Shown: in pieces, positions 1 to 11,700 of the stretch | Numbering within the stretch: the stretch's first letter is position 1 | Layout of the letters: every line of letters starts with the position of its first letter | Origin: Lepidostoma basale | Taxonomy: Eukaryota; Arthropoda; Insecta; Trichoptera; Lepidostomatidae | NCBI GenBank assembly: GCA_022606425.2 | Contig: JAHDVF020000237.1 | Location: forward strand, 744,001 to 808,000 | Direction of reading: 5' to 3' | Length of the DNA stretch: 64,000 bases | Translations under genes and position numbers: made by a program | Notes under the pieces: generated by a model | Databases searched by the model: none | What the model saw: only the letters and a program-made list of their open reading frames with translations | What the model was told of the DNA's origin: nothing

Positions 1-698
1 AATTATGTTTAAAAAAAAGTGTAATAAACATTTGTTTAGGTTGTGGAATAGATTGTAGTGCTGGAAAACATTTAATTTCTAAATTATGTGTCAGTAAGCC
101 ATTTTTTTATTGTTTGTGTTAAACAAAGTACAATAAAGTGCATTACTGAACTATTGTATTCAAGCAAAAGAAAATAATTCATACACATACAATCCATCAG
201 GCCAAATTATGTTATAACAATTTTACAGTTTTACATAATTTGTGAAAAATTCTAATAATATTTAGTTCAAGTTTTAAATAATTTTATTTTATGATATCTA
301 TTTTATCTATTTTATATGTATTAAAATTATGTTGAAAATCAAAATGGTGATCATATAAACAGCTGCTTAGCTCCTGATATAAAGACATGGGGTATATCTT
401 GGACTCATCCAGATTGTAACTTATAAAATGGAGTGGTTATTTCTACATTGATATACATATTCTACATTCTATAACATCGAGTGGTTATGTCTAAATGTGA
501 AAAGCAACTGGAAACTACCACATTCAAAGAGCCCAAATAGCATCCCAATAACAAGCAAAGACATTAATAAACTTTGCTGCAAACTAATCCCTAGGAGATT
601 GATAGGAGAATACAGCTCGGTTGGTCTGCATTCGAAAGGCTTAGCAACATCTTCAAGTCGAACATGCCACAGAATTTAAAAACATAAGTGCTGGAACA
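1..698. other. AT-rich intergenic sequence
   Basis: No convincing coding exon, RNA gene or repeat terminus is visible. The only open frames are short and of random composition. This is probably intergenic filler at the window edge. Confidence 0.5.
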
Positions 699-1117
699 GT
701 GTGTGTTACCTGCGAAGACCTATGGATGCGAGACATGGACGGTAACCAAAGAAACAAGAACAAAATTAAAGTTGCACAACGGGCCATGGAAAGATTCATG
801 TTGGGTATCTCGCTTAGAGACAATATACCCAACGTGGAGATAAGAAGACGTACCAGGGTCACAGACGAGGATATGCATTGCAAGCATGAAGTGGCAATTG
901 GCTGGGCATATGTGCCAACGGGATGATGGAAAATGGAGCCAGAGGGTTGACAGCCTACCAGGTGGAGTGAAGATTTTGGGAGGACAGGGGGAAGGACCTG
1001 GAGAACACTGGCGAGAGACCAAGAGGGATAGCTTAGGGGTGGAGAGGCTTACGTCCAGCAGTGGATGGAAACAGTCTGCAAACTTATCCCTAGGATTGAA
1101 ACATAAGAAAAGAAGAA
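699..1117 (+). mobile_element. LINE-C fragment (non-LTR retrotransposon C-terminus)
   Basis: The translation contains AQRAMERFMLGISLRDNIP followed by EIRRRTRVTD. About 60 codons later, in another frame, comes a WQLAGHM..RDDGKW segment. Insect non-LTR elements share this order just downstream of the reverse transcriptase core. The piece is frameshifted and has no RT catalytic motif, so it is a dead 3' fragment. It ends in an A/G-rich tail (aaaagaagaaa) near 1107-1120, compatible with a LINE 3' end. Confidence 0.7.
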
Positions 1118-2545
1118 AATTCCAACCACATCAGAAACTGAATTAAATTTTAATAATACAGAGAACTCATAAGTAAATTTTACTTTTTTTTATTACTCAC
1201 GCTGCATTTGTTATAACAAAGTTTGGCCAGATTGTGTAAATCATAATAATGCAATGCAACTTCTCTGTAATAAATTAATGGATACATATTGTTATACCAT
1301 GACTTTTTTATGAATTAAAACACTGTTTTTTCCACTTTAGAGTGGAAGTGTTAAAAAATGTTTGTTTTAAATTATAATTAAAAAATATTTATGGAATTCT
1401 ACAGTGTTGACATCTTAAGTTTATCAAAAATTGTTATCCCATTTAAAAACTAAAATTTATTTGGACAACCCATGAGAAAAATTATTAAAATTTTGCACCA
1501 ATAGGTATTATAAAGAGAATCCCGAATTCTCAGCTCATTTAAAACATTACCTATTTGTTTTAAGTCTCTTATCTACATTATAAAGCATAGAAATAGTTTC
1601 TCTCCTTCTTGTAACTGATATACTAATTAAATTACGCATTCAATTTTTAGACTTCGGATCTTTAAGCATAGATTCTTGAATTAACTCTAGCAAAAGCTGT
1701 GATGGCCTAACCGTAAGACTTAGATACTTTATAGAATTAATTTTGGATAACTTGTAATCGTTTTAAAAATTATAAAATTTCTTCCAGTGAAGTGAAATAC
1801 ACCATAATTATATTCATTTTTTTTATATATATAATTATAACGCTCTAGAAGCTCAAAATATTATGAGATTTATTAATTGTTTATTTGATAAATGCTATTA
1901 AATTAATTCCTTGAACTCCTGTCATTTGACTATTCTCTAGTTATAGTTAGGTTATTTTACATTAATCCTTTTTAATTAGCAGCTGTATTTTCATCTGTAT
2001 CAGCTGCATCGGATTTTTTAATATAAAATATGTAGTTCAATACCACTTCCATTTCCATTTTTTATTTATTAAATTACCTAGTCAATCAAGTCATTGTGTT
2101 GTTATGTTTGAATTTGTTTGATTAATACAACTTAATCCATAAGTTATAAACTAGAGTTCTTTCATTGAATGTTTGGATTGTTTTAGTTTTGTATTATATT
2201 GGCTTCATTAAAAATGGTTTCTATTAATTTATTATACTTTACCATTTCATCATTGGATGATGATTAGTCATTCATTTGGTCAATTTTATATTGCAATTAA
2301 TGTCTACAAATATTACTTCACATATATGGTTACTTATACTTACAGATTAAGATTTATCTATGTGAAAATGAAATAACAATTGCTGGTCCAATTCCTTCTC
2401 CAAATTCTGTAGAAGTTTTTATCTTGTGACTGTGTGTGAGTTTGTCAAAACTAGAATTTCAAGTAATGCAACTTTTTGAAAATGAAAACTCTCTTTCTTA
2501 ATAATTCAAACATAAAAAGTTACATTTATAAACAATGTTTATTTT
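1118..2545. other. AT-rich intergenic sequence
   Basis: I see no gene. A short patch near 1395-1425 (ggaattctacagtgttgacat) resembles the end of the foldback family seen again near 9030, 18440, 20715 and 38105. Otherwise it is AT-rich filler. Confidence 0.4.
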
Positions 2546-2700
2546 AAACTAACTAACCAACCATCACGCGGTCTTCTAAAGGGGTAGGCAGAAAAAATGG
2601 ACTGCCACACTTTAACCGATACGGCACTCCATCCTTCTTTTTTGGCCCCCGCGGGAGACGCGGTGTGATGGTTGCGAACCTCGTCGCCACCAATAGGCAT
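2546..2700 (-). repeat. LINE-A 3'-end fragments, head to head
   Basis: Positions 2546-2615 are the reverse complement of the LINE-A 3' terminus (aaccatcacgc..ggggtaggcagaa..atggactgcc). About 40 bp on, gggagacgcggtgtgatggtt is the same terminus in forward orientation. Only the last 50-100 bp of each copy remain. Confidence 0.6.
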
Positions 2701-3550
2701 CTCCCGTTTATTTTACTTTAGCATAATTTCTCTAAGATATTTCTCTTTGAAAGACTTCTATTTAATGTCAATATAATTCCTCTTTGCGTAGTTTCATTAA
2801 AATTAGCTTGATTTAAACGTATTTATAACGTGTCGTGTAAGAATTTTTTTATAGCCTTCAAAACTGTACGTACCATTCGAGCATTAGTTGAAACATTACA
2901 CATTTCAACAGCATATCAAAAATATCAATCTATCTAACATTCCCTTTTTGAACTGTTTCCAAATAGAAAGTTATTAATTTACCGGTGAGAAGTTAACTTA
3001 TTCATTCCTTATTTGTAAATTTTTTATTAATTTAGTTTAAGTCACAGGAGAAAAAAAAAGTTTGTCATATTATTAAATATTTATTTGTTAATTACACACC
3101 ATTTAATTTATTTAGGCATTTCAATTTTATAGATAGATTTTTGAAATTATAACGTGCATACATCAATAAATATAATCTTAATAAAACTTTTTATATAAAA
3201 CTATATGTATTTAAAAAATATATGTTCATTTTAGGTTTATCTTTAAACTTCCACAAAACACTAGTTTTTCATCGAGCTCTGTAAACTATATAAGCAAAGG
3301 TTCTGACTCTTCAATGCACATTAGATTCATCATTTTATTCAATCATATGAAACTAAATAAAAACTATTTATTTAAATTTAAACATAGAATTACTTCATCG
3401 CAGTGATATTACCTTCAACGCGGCAACACTTTATTTAAAAATTAAGAACATTAGAACGCAGCTTCAAAAATGTTGAAACTATTTCAAATTGACAATTTCT
3501 ACACAAATTGTGATAAACACAACAATTTTATTTACTTATTATTTACAGGT
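2701..3550. other. AT-rich intergenic sequence
   Basis: No gene or clear repeat boundary is visible apart from scattered short A/T runs. Confidence 0.4.
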
Positions 3551-3875
3551 TGCAAGTAATCCATTGTATTGGCGAAAACATCATGATACTTCAACATTAT
3601 TAACTGTTCAATTTGAATCGCTGTTACAATATAATATCACAGTGTATTTATTCAATTTCTATGAAATTGTCGTGACAGCTGTTTCGTCAATGGATGTTGG
3701 TATCATGGGATGTTACAATCAAAGTTAAATGTAACACGTGATGATGCCAACATCGGTTGACAAAACACGTGTTGTGACAATTCTATTGGAATTAAATAAG
3801 TAAAATGTGATATTGTGTGTTCCAAATCAAACAGTTAATAAGGTTTAAAGTTAATTTCTGTAACAGATCTACCGT
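3551..3875. repeat. Foldback repeat of the GATGATGCCAACATC / GAAACAGCTGTC family
   Basis: The left end reads ccattgtattggcgaaaaca..tgatacttcaacattatta, the standard outer sequence of a family recurring at 12020, 16710, 36545, 53700 and 63520. Inside, 3664-3716 on the minus strand and 3730-3779 on the plus strand are inverted copies of the GATGATGCCAACATCGGTTGAC motif, so the element folds back on itself. A short open frame across it (3489-3728) is only the repeat read in one frame. Confidence 0.65.
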
Positions 3876-5367
3876 TATGTGATTGTTGAAAAATATGCTT
3901 TCGGTCGCTAATAGGGTGTTTCAAAATAGAATCACTATTTTAGATACCGCTCCGGTAAAATAATGTAACTCATTTACTATGCGTGATCACTGATTCAATT
4001 TGCAATATATTTTTTTTAGACCATCAAGCATTTATTTTGAAATAATATGAATTACACGGTGATCATTTTGTAATCATTATATTTCGTAACTAATTTATTA
4101 CAAAAAAATCATAAAATTATATAAATAATGAAAAACAAATAATATTTGATTTATTATTTTCAATTAGTTATGATGAACTACTACAGAAAAATTCAAAAAT
4201 AATATAAAACTATATCAATTTTGTTGTGAATAGCATTACGATAAGTGATATCTACTTTATATTTAATTGTGCTCGCCATATACATGTTATTCCAGAATGA
4301 TAATGACGTGATTTAAAATTTGGTCAACTCACACAATATCAATCAGGAACTAATGTGTAGGCAGCTTTATATAGATAACTTAAAGCAATGAACACTTCCA
4401 CAAGTTAGTCCTTAAAGCTGCAACACTCTCGAGACGGACAATAAAATTTTCAATGACATTGATGGTCTCAATTGAAGTGCAATTGACGAAGCTTCTTATT
4501 ATCCTAGTTGCTTCGTCTGCAAAAACAATAGCTACAGTGGGTGAACCAACTTTTGGTTTCACATTAAATCTTATTCTGCTTCATTGATCTGTTTTTGAAC
4601 GGGGGTCCATCCTCTTTAGAAGTGGAACACTAACTATCCTGCCAGGCGATGTCCCACAGGTATATTGTGGGCAACCACATTGGCAATTCTTGCATTACCC
4701 ATCCTATTTACATTGTCTCTCCTGTGCCGCCGTCTTTTCCTCACCCATCTCAATATGTCTTCCGTCTGACAGGTCATTAATTTTATAAATATTGTAATAC
4801 AATGTAATTACAACAAAAATAATATCTCTATCTGTAAAGGAAATTAATTTAAAGGGACTTAAGACATCTCTAGTAAAAGAATCAATCAAAACTCTTATCG
4901 TTCACCATCAATGAAAAGGCAATCTATGACAATTTTACTGACCGTTTCTAAGGTGTTTAAAGATTATACATAGTTCAATTGAATACTAACTTTATGATAA
5001 CTTTCCTATGATATTGAAAATGCCTATAAATTTTCTAGAATAAATATTTAAGCATTAAGATAGATTTGTTGATAGCGTTGAAGTTTACGATATGTTGAAT
5101 ACTTAGTGTAGAAAGGGGTCCATGTTAAATAATTATTTTAGAAAAACGCAATAAACTATTCAATAAAGCTTAGTCTTTTATTTTACAACTATAATAATTA
5201 TGTGTTTCCTTATTTCACTGTCTCAAAAAATATGTTAAAACGAACATAGATCTATGATAAAAAAAAATTTACCATGGTACATGGGGAAAACCATGTGTGT
5301 CTGAACTTAAACCTAATGTATAATATGAACTAAAACTTAATGACCAACAATATTAACATTTAATAAA
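3876..5367. other. Intergenic sequence with one unexplained minus-strand frame
   Basis: Mostly AT-rich filler. At 4380-4562 on the minus strand a 60-codon frame has a protein-like, non-repetitive composition (begins MKPKVGSPTVAIVFADEA). I recognise no family and see no flanking acceptor and donor pair that settles it as an exon. A 4605-4690 patch shares gtggaac..ggcgatgtcccac wording with a small repeat at 45515 and 62746. Confidence 0.35.
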
Positions 5368-5525
5368 AACTAACTAACCATCATGCCTTCTCTCCTGAAG
5401 GGTAGGCAGAAAGAATGGAATGCCACACAGTTCTTTCCTGACATATTTCTCTCGCTTCCTCTACATTCATACATGTGTCATGCACGCACGTCGATTTCTC
5501 CGACTCCTTACGTGACTGACACTTA
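5368..5525 (-). mobile_element. LINE-A 3' end (first half of an interrupted copy)
   Basis: Reverse complement of the LINE-A terminus: aaccatcatgcc..gggtaggcagaaagaatgg, then the codons for MTRCMNVEEAREICQ. It breaks off at about 5525, where LINE-B begins in the opposite orientation, and resumes at about 5842. The LINE-B copy therefore appears to have inserted into this LINE-A copy. Confidence 0.7.
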
Positions 5526-5841
5526 GTGCGGGTGGCAGAGATGCGGACGCTGAGGATGATAGCAGGAAAGACTCTTCGAGATAAGGTGAAGAACATGACT
5601 ATTCGTGAAATCTGCAAGGTGGAGGAAGTCGTGAGATATAGCAGACAACGCAGAAGATACTTGAATGCGTGCAGAGGATGGATCTCTCCAGAATTCCACA
5701 CGCTGTGGCGCATCAGATTCCTGCTGGCTAACGTCCCCCGGAAGACGGCTAAAGAGATGGAGGGATAGCTGGGAGTCAATCTCCCAAGAGAGGGCAGCCT
5801 GAAAACAGGAACAGACCAAAGGTCTTAAAGAAGAAGAAGAA
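5526..5841 (+). mobile_element. LINE-B 3' fragment inserted in LINE-A
   Basis: It encodes EMRTLRMIAGKTLRDKVKN, then IREICKVEEVVRYSRQRRRY and a stop after RKTAKEMEG. This is the extreme C-terminus of a non-LTR reverse transcriptase protein. The 3' end is an (AAG)n tail (5830-5841). No RT catalytic domain is present, so the copy is 5'-truncated as LINE copies usually are. Confidence 0.7.
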
Positions 5842-6182
5842 TTTGATTGTGACACATTTTCCTCGGTCTTCCTCTATTTCTAGCACCGTTCACATCATTT
5901 ACATATAATTTCTTCACCATTCTGTCTTCATTCATTATTTCCATGTGTCCAAATCATCTCAGCAACCTTTTCATTATTTTGTTTGTAACACATTCATTCG
6001 CACAGGCGTATTCACTTCTTATATTTGCATTGGACACTATCCATGCTTCACTTCCATACATAAGGGTTGGCATAAGAACACCATTGTGCACTGTCCCCTT
6101 AGCGTTTTTGGATAGGCTTTTGTTTGCGATGACAACTTTAAAATCTATTAATGAAATAAAACTATTCAAGATTAATCTTGAA
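5842..6182 (-). mobile_element. LINE-A fragment (second half of interrupted copy)
   Basis: On the minus strand the frame gives FKVVIANKSLSKNAKGTVHN followed by VLMPTLMYGSEAW and then NKIMKRLLR, the typical LINE-A segment, with internal deletions between the two halves. Confidence 0.65.
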
Positions 6183-6245
6183 TAGATTCACAAGTGCAAC
6201 CAAATCTACATAGAAATAAAACTATTTAATGGGTCTTCATAATAT

Positions 6246-6463
6246 CCTTTTCAGACCTGGCTAATACGATCGTGCGGGTCCGTCAAATAACAAAAATCTC
6301 GTAAACGCTTTTTGACAGTTGATAATGTTTTCCCTACTGTCAATATCGTATTCCAATGGACCCGCACAGTCAATGTGGGCCGGCATACGGCGAAAATTTA
6401 AAAGCGTTTACGAGATTAATGTTATTTGACGAACCCGCACGATTATTAGCCAGGTCTGAAAGG
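6246..6463. mobile_element. Small inverted-repeat transposon (MITE-like)
   Basis: The left arm cagacctggctaatacgatc..aaaatctcgtaaacgctttt (6246-6312) is matched in inverse by aaaagcgtttacgagatt..cgattattagccaggtctg (about 6400-6463). The arms are about 65 bp with a few mismatches and a spacer of about 90 bp. There is no coding capacity. I cannot assign a superfamily because the target duplication is not clear. Confidence 0.65.
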
Positions 6464-6466
6464 GCT

Positions 6467-6535
6467 ATAGTATTGTGGCATCCACAAGGTATGGAATATA
6501 TTATATTCCATACCTTGTGGATGCCACAATACTAT
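6467..6535. repeat. Perfect 34-bp-arm palindrome
   Basis: Positions 6467-6500 and 6502-6535 are exact reverse complements around a single central T at 6501. The arm includes gtattgtggcatccacaagg. It directly abuts the MITE on its left. No loop is available, so it would extrude as a cruciform rather than form a processed hairpin RNA. Confidence 0.9.
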
Positions 6536-6699
6536 GACATAATAATTACTTTATGGTTTATCTAAAAAAAGATTGCTTGAATTATTGATGTTATTAAGTA
6601 ATTGATGCATTAAATAATAAGTATATTCTACAAATCAATATAATGAAAACAGTTCAGTATCTTGAATTATTCATATGTCATCAATACATAACAACAACA

Positions 6700-7180
6700 G
6701 CAACAAACCATCACACCGTTTCTCCGCAGGGGTACGCAGAGAAAATGGACCGCCACACTACTCTATCCTGACACACCTCTCTAGCTTCCTCCACATTCAT
6801 GAGTCATACACGCACGTCGATTCTTCTGACTTCTTACATGACCAACCTTTAAAATTTGATTAATTTGGTCATGCCATATTTTCCTCGGTCTACCTCGACT
6901 CCGTACTCCATTTACATCGTTAATGTATACTTTCTTAACCATTCTTTCTCCATCCATGCGCACCATATGTCCGAACCAACGCAGCGATCCTTTCATAATT
7001 TTATTCATAATACCTTCTTCCTCTCTATATTCCTTTCTTATATCAGCATTTAAAATTCTGCCGTAGATCATTCTACCACACATACGTCTGAGGGACCTCA
7101 TCTCTACCGCATTTAATCTGCTCTCATCCTTCTTCTGCCAGTTCCATGCTTCGCTTCCATACATAAGTTGGGACCAGAAC
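6700..7180 (-). mobile_element. LINE-A 3' fragment, fairly well preserved
   Basis: The minus-strand frame reads MYGSEAWNWQKKDESRLNAV, then EMRSLRRMCGRMIYGRILNA, KGSLRWFGHMVRMDGERMVK, RGRPRKIWHDQINQIL and RRACMTHECGG. The 3' terminus is at 6706 (aaccatcacaccgtttctcc). There is one long frame (6781-7164), but it is only the distal part of the ORF. Confidence 0.75.
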
Positions 7181-7716
7181 TCAATACATTATTAAGTAAA
7201 GATTGCGTAGGTTGTTCATGCAATATGCAAATCTATTTCATACAGTTCTATGTTATATTTAATTATGATAAAACCGCTAAAAGGTTTGCTTAATCAAACC
7301 CACATTTATTTAATCAAATAATGTAAAACAACACCATATAGCTTTATTAAATATTCATAATCAATTTAACAAATTTGAGTGCCGACTTCATCAATTACAA
7401 TTAATCTTTATTGACTAAAAAAATTTAAAACAATAAATATAGAAAATGTCACAAATCAATCGGGGTCATATTTTGAGGGCTGCTATGAGGAATTTTTTTA
7501 TTTGACAAGCATGTTGAATCAATTCTCAATAAAAACAAAACTAAATTGTTACGGAGTGAATTGAGTTATTAAATTAATGAAAACTACGGCAAAGTTATAA
7601 CAACCCTACTTTTCAAGGTGAAAGCATGTTTACATACTAAACAATAAGAAATTTGTTACAATATTGTGAGGGATATTATCGAGGGAACATTGTCTTATTT
7701 CACGAGTTGAATTTGA
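7181..7716. other. Upstream region of the gustatory receptor gene
   Basis: AT-rich, with no repeat boundary recognised. It should hold the Gr promoter and 5' UTR. I cannot pick a TATA box or initiator with confidence. The sequence before the start codon (gaatgttcaaaATGG) makes the second ATG at 7726 another possible start. Confidence 0.4.
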
Positions 7717-8733
7717 ATGTTCAAAATGGCCGTTCAATCGAACACGGATCTTATTGATTGCATTTTACCAGTTTACAGAATGTCTAAGATCATCGGTCTC
7801 GCACCGTACACGCTGACGAAGAAGAACGGAATAAGAGTATTCACAGTTACATGGATTGATATCTTATACAGCTTGGCGGTTATTCTTCTTTGCTTGTACT
7901 TGAATTGTACCACCGAGATCCGCACAAGTAATCAGGGTGTTACAGAATTCGACCTTATAATACATGGAATCAAAATGTATTTTCCCATACTTGTCGATTT
8001 AGTTTCTGGTGTCAGCATTTTATGGAACAGAAAAATATTCATCGAATATTTCAACTTTATTCTGGAGGTGGACGAGAAGATGCGGGAAAGTAATCTCGTG
8101 ATTAACTATAAACAGCAAGGAAATATAACTAAAATCAGTGTACTACTTTGCAGCTTGGTAATCTGTATTTTTTACATAACGGATATAATTTATAAATATT
8201 GGATGGACGGCCCAGAACACCTATACACTTACTTCATAGATATTTGCTATCAAACATACATATTGGCATATCTTTCCTTAATGCTTCAAATTTGGCTTGC
8301 GTTTCATAACATAAGCTATCGCTTTCACCTTGTGAATGAAGCGTTGCAGAAGATGATTGTTAGCAATGAAGGTAATATTCAATTGACAACGGTAAAACAC
8401 CTGCAAAACGACATCATGGAAAATAAGCACGAGAAAAGTTTTGTTTTTAATCAGAGCAACATCTTGGAACAAATACACGACCTGTGCTCAATCCACAATG
8501 ATTTGAGAAGGCTTACGAAGATAATTAATAAAATTTATTCTGTGAGTTTACTACTTATAGTGACCGGCACGTTTATAAATACAATTGCCAGACTTTATCT
8601 TATTTTGCCTGGCCATGATAGCTATTTGCAAACAGCCATTATTATACTTGGAGTGGCACTGTACAACGGGGTACACTTTTACATCATACGAACGGCTAAT
8701 TCCATCGCTGAAGAGGTAAGCAAAATTATTAGA
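7717..8733 (+). CDS. Gr exon 1 (six transmembrane segments)
   Basis: It encodes residues 1-339, ending in a TANSIAEEVSKIIR segment before GTAAGT at 8734. A second GTAAGC donor at 8716 is also phase 0 and would end the exon at AEE. The intracellular linker HDLCSIHNDLRRLTKIINKI between segments 4 and 5 has the look of the conserved Gr loop. Confidence 0.85.
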
Positions 8734-11700
8734 GTAAGTACATATCTTCTTATAAAGTTTCTATTAATTTAGCTATAAATATTGACAATATAAGAACCGA
8801 GCTGATTTGAAATACATACGTTATATTAATATTTAGTCTCTTGAACAATGTAAAACTCCATATTAACTCATCTTATTGCGGGGCCGATCGAGCGTAAGTT
8901 GATGTATTCCGCTCGCGTAACGTATTAATCGCAACAGCATATAAATCATTAAAACATTTTAAATCTTTCTGATAAAAAAAAGAATATATTGAGAAATTTT
9001 AGATAAACATAGGTGTTAACAATGTGGAATTCCATAATGACGAATTTTCAACGAGTATATTGAGAAACTTTGCTTTAACGGAAATCCAACAGATGTCACT
9101 ATAAACCCTAAATAACACAATATAATTAGCAAGACTGTGATCACCGTCAAAAAGCGGCAAAAAATTTGATAATTGTAATTACAGTCTCCCGCAAATGGTG
9201 ATTGGCAGACTAACGACTGTGAAACTCGTCTCCCGCATAGATGTGTTAAGTATTTAATATCGATGAAAACCTCAGTTTTCTAAATGTATTATTATATTTT
9301 ATGGAGGGGACATGTATCTCCTTGCTAAGGCATTATCAAATGTTAAACACTTGTTTTGATATTATTTTAGCTCTTTGGGTATGATATGCCGATATATAGG
9401 CTGAGCCATAGAATGCAACTCGTGCCCTTAATTTTTATAAACATTTTTTTTTACATTTTGTATCCAAATACTTTATTTATATTTTTATTTCAAATTATAT
9501 GTTTACACCAACATGACCTTACCTATACATGATACTTTATCAAAAATATTTTTTTAACAAAGATTTTTTTGAATGGAAGAAAAAGTTTAACATTTTTTCC
9601 TCCAATGATAATTATAAAAAATATATATTTATGTTGGTATGTTTACACATATACAATATTCAGCAGTACAGTTAAAGTGTACTGCTGTACGGATGTGAGA
9701 CTTGGAAATCTTCCACGGACGTTATTGGAAAACTCCAGGTGTTTACAAATAGGTGCCTTCGCTCAATATTCAAAATCTATTGGCCCCAAACAGTGTCAAA
9801 TGCCGTTCTCTGGACCATGCCAGGCGAAAAGCCAATTAGAGAACAAGTCGCTAGACGCAAATGGCAGTGGATCAGTCACACTCTGAGACAGAACCTAGGC
9901 TGCATCGCTCAGGGCGCACTAGACTGGTCCCGTGTGGGGGGAAAGAGAAACGAGGCAGACCTAGAGCCACCTGAAGAAGAGGCCTGCAGGACGAGGTTAA
10001 GGCGGCAGGCTTCACTTGGGATGATGTTAGGCATCAGGCATGTGATAGAATTGGGTGGAGAAGGTTCCTTGAGGCCCTATGCACCACGGAGGTGTGACAG
10101 GATAAAAAGAAGAAGAAGAAAGATGTTTACATGTATAAAATAATAAATCACCATAAAAATATTTTATATCTATACAGTAGAACGTCATTTATCCAGACAT
10201 CAGTTAACCGGAACGTCAATTATCCGAACAAGCTGATGAGGAAAGTGTGATATCTTTTGGAAAAAAACTTTTTCAAATATTGCTGTTACATGTAAGCCGA
10301 TGGATGGAACACATTACGCCAGAGAATCTTTGAAATGCCTGGAATCAATTGATAGGACGAAGTGAAAAGATTGTTGAGACTACTGAAACTCTTTAGGAAG
10401 ACTTGGAATAGGTGATGAATGATTTATTTGACAAATTGCTGGCTTTAATGATTGTGACAGGGAAGATGCCCAAGCATGGTTGGATAGCAAGGATGACCTA
10501 GGTTTCCAAATGTTGCGTTATAATGAATGTTTCTCTGGTACAAAAAGAGAGTGAGTATGTAGATGATGAAGATGAAAGCTCAAATGAGGATGATGAAGGA
10601 GAACAAATAAGTCATGGAGAATCCTATACAGCATTAGAAACTGCGCTTTCATGTTTTAAAGAGCAAGAGGAAAGCAGCTCAACTCGATTGCTTTTATTAA
10701 AACGAATCCGCAATTTAACTGCAAAAAAAGATGAGGAAATCTTGTTAAAAAAAAAACTCTGATTATTTTTCCAGTACTGTACAGTAATGTGCCTTTTTAT
10801 GTACATGTACTACATACATACTCGTTTTTGCAGTAAAATTTGTGATTTCATAATCAATAAATAGGCCGAGAAAAAAAACGGATTTACACCTTATTTTGCT
10901 AAAATAATTAGCGCCTGCTTGATTATCCGGAAAAATCAGTATCCGGAATACCTCCGGTCCCAATTAGTCCGGATAAATGACGTTCTACTGTACGTTCTTT
11001 TTCCATGGTTTATCGACGCTTTTCGTAAAAATATGAAACATCAATTTTCGTACCCAAAGGGTTAAACAAATGTCTAAATAAAACTATCCCTAAATATATC
11101 TACCGCAAAAAAAACAACACAGCACCTGTCTCATCAGACAGTTTTTTAAATAAAAATTATTATAATACTTTTTTACCAATCGTAAGTTAAATTGCATGGA
11201 AGAGTATTTATATTCAAATTTTTCATTTCTATCATAACTCAATAGTTGATCTTTTGAAGATAAAGGGTTGAATGATTTACAGGAGAAAAATATGTATAAA
11301 TTTTGTGACTAGGCCAAATTAATTAATTGTTTAGCTTTATTAAGTCAGGTTAATTTGGATAAGTTGGGATTTAGATAATCTTAGGTTAAGTCACAAAGCA
11401 ATTTTCTATGATCGGGCTTTCAGCGTTGTGGGTCTGTTGGCGTTGAGAAGCCTCTATGTTAGTATTAAGTATGAGGATAGTGAAATTAAATTTAAGAAAC
11501 TTCTAAAGGCTGCACTGTTCAGATTTTTTTTCTAGTGCGCCCTTGGAATAATTGATTTTACAAAACGGGGAAAATTTAAATATAATTTATCATGAATAAT
11601 AATAATAAAGGTTAACTTATCATAATTTAATGAAAATAAAATAAAAAATCACTAGTCATTTTCATATGAATATTTTTAAATAAAACAATCATGTTTTTGT

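Noticed and set aside
6467..6535. A microRNA hairpin
   Set aside because: Arms are perfectly paired with a one-base loop, which is not a processable precursor; it abuts a MITE.
10523..10762. An independent acidic protein gene
   Set aside because: It lies wholly inside the pogo/Tigger element and matches the transposase tail.
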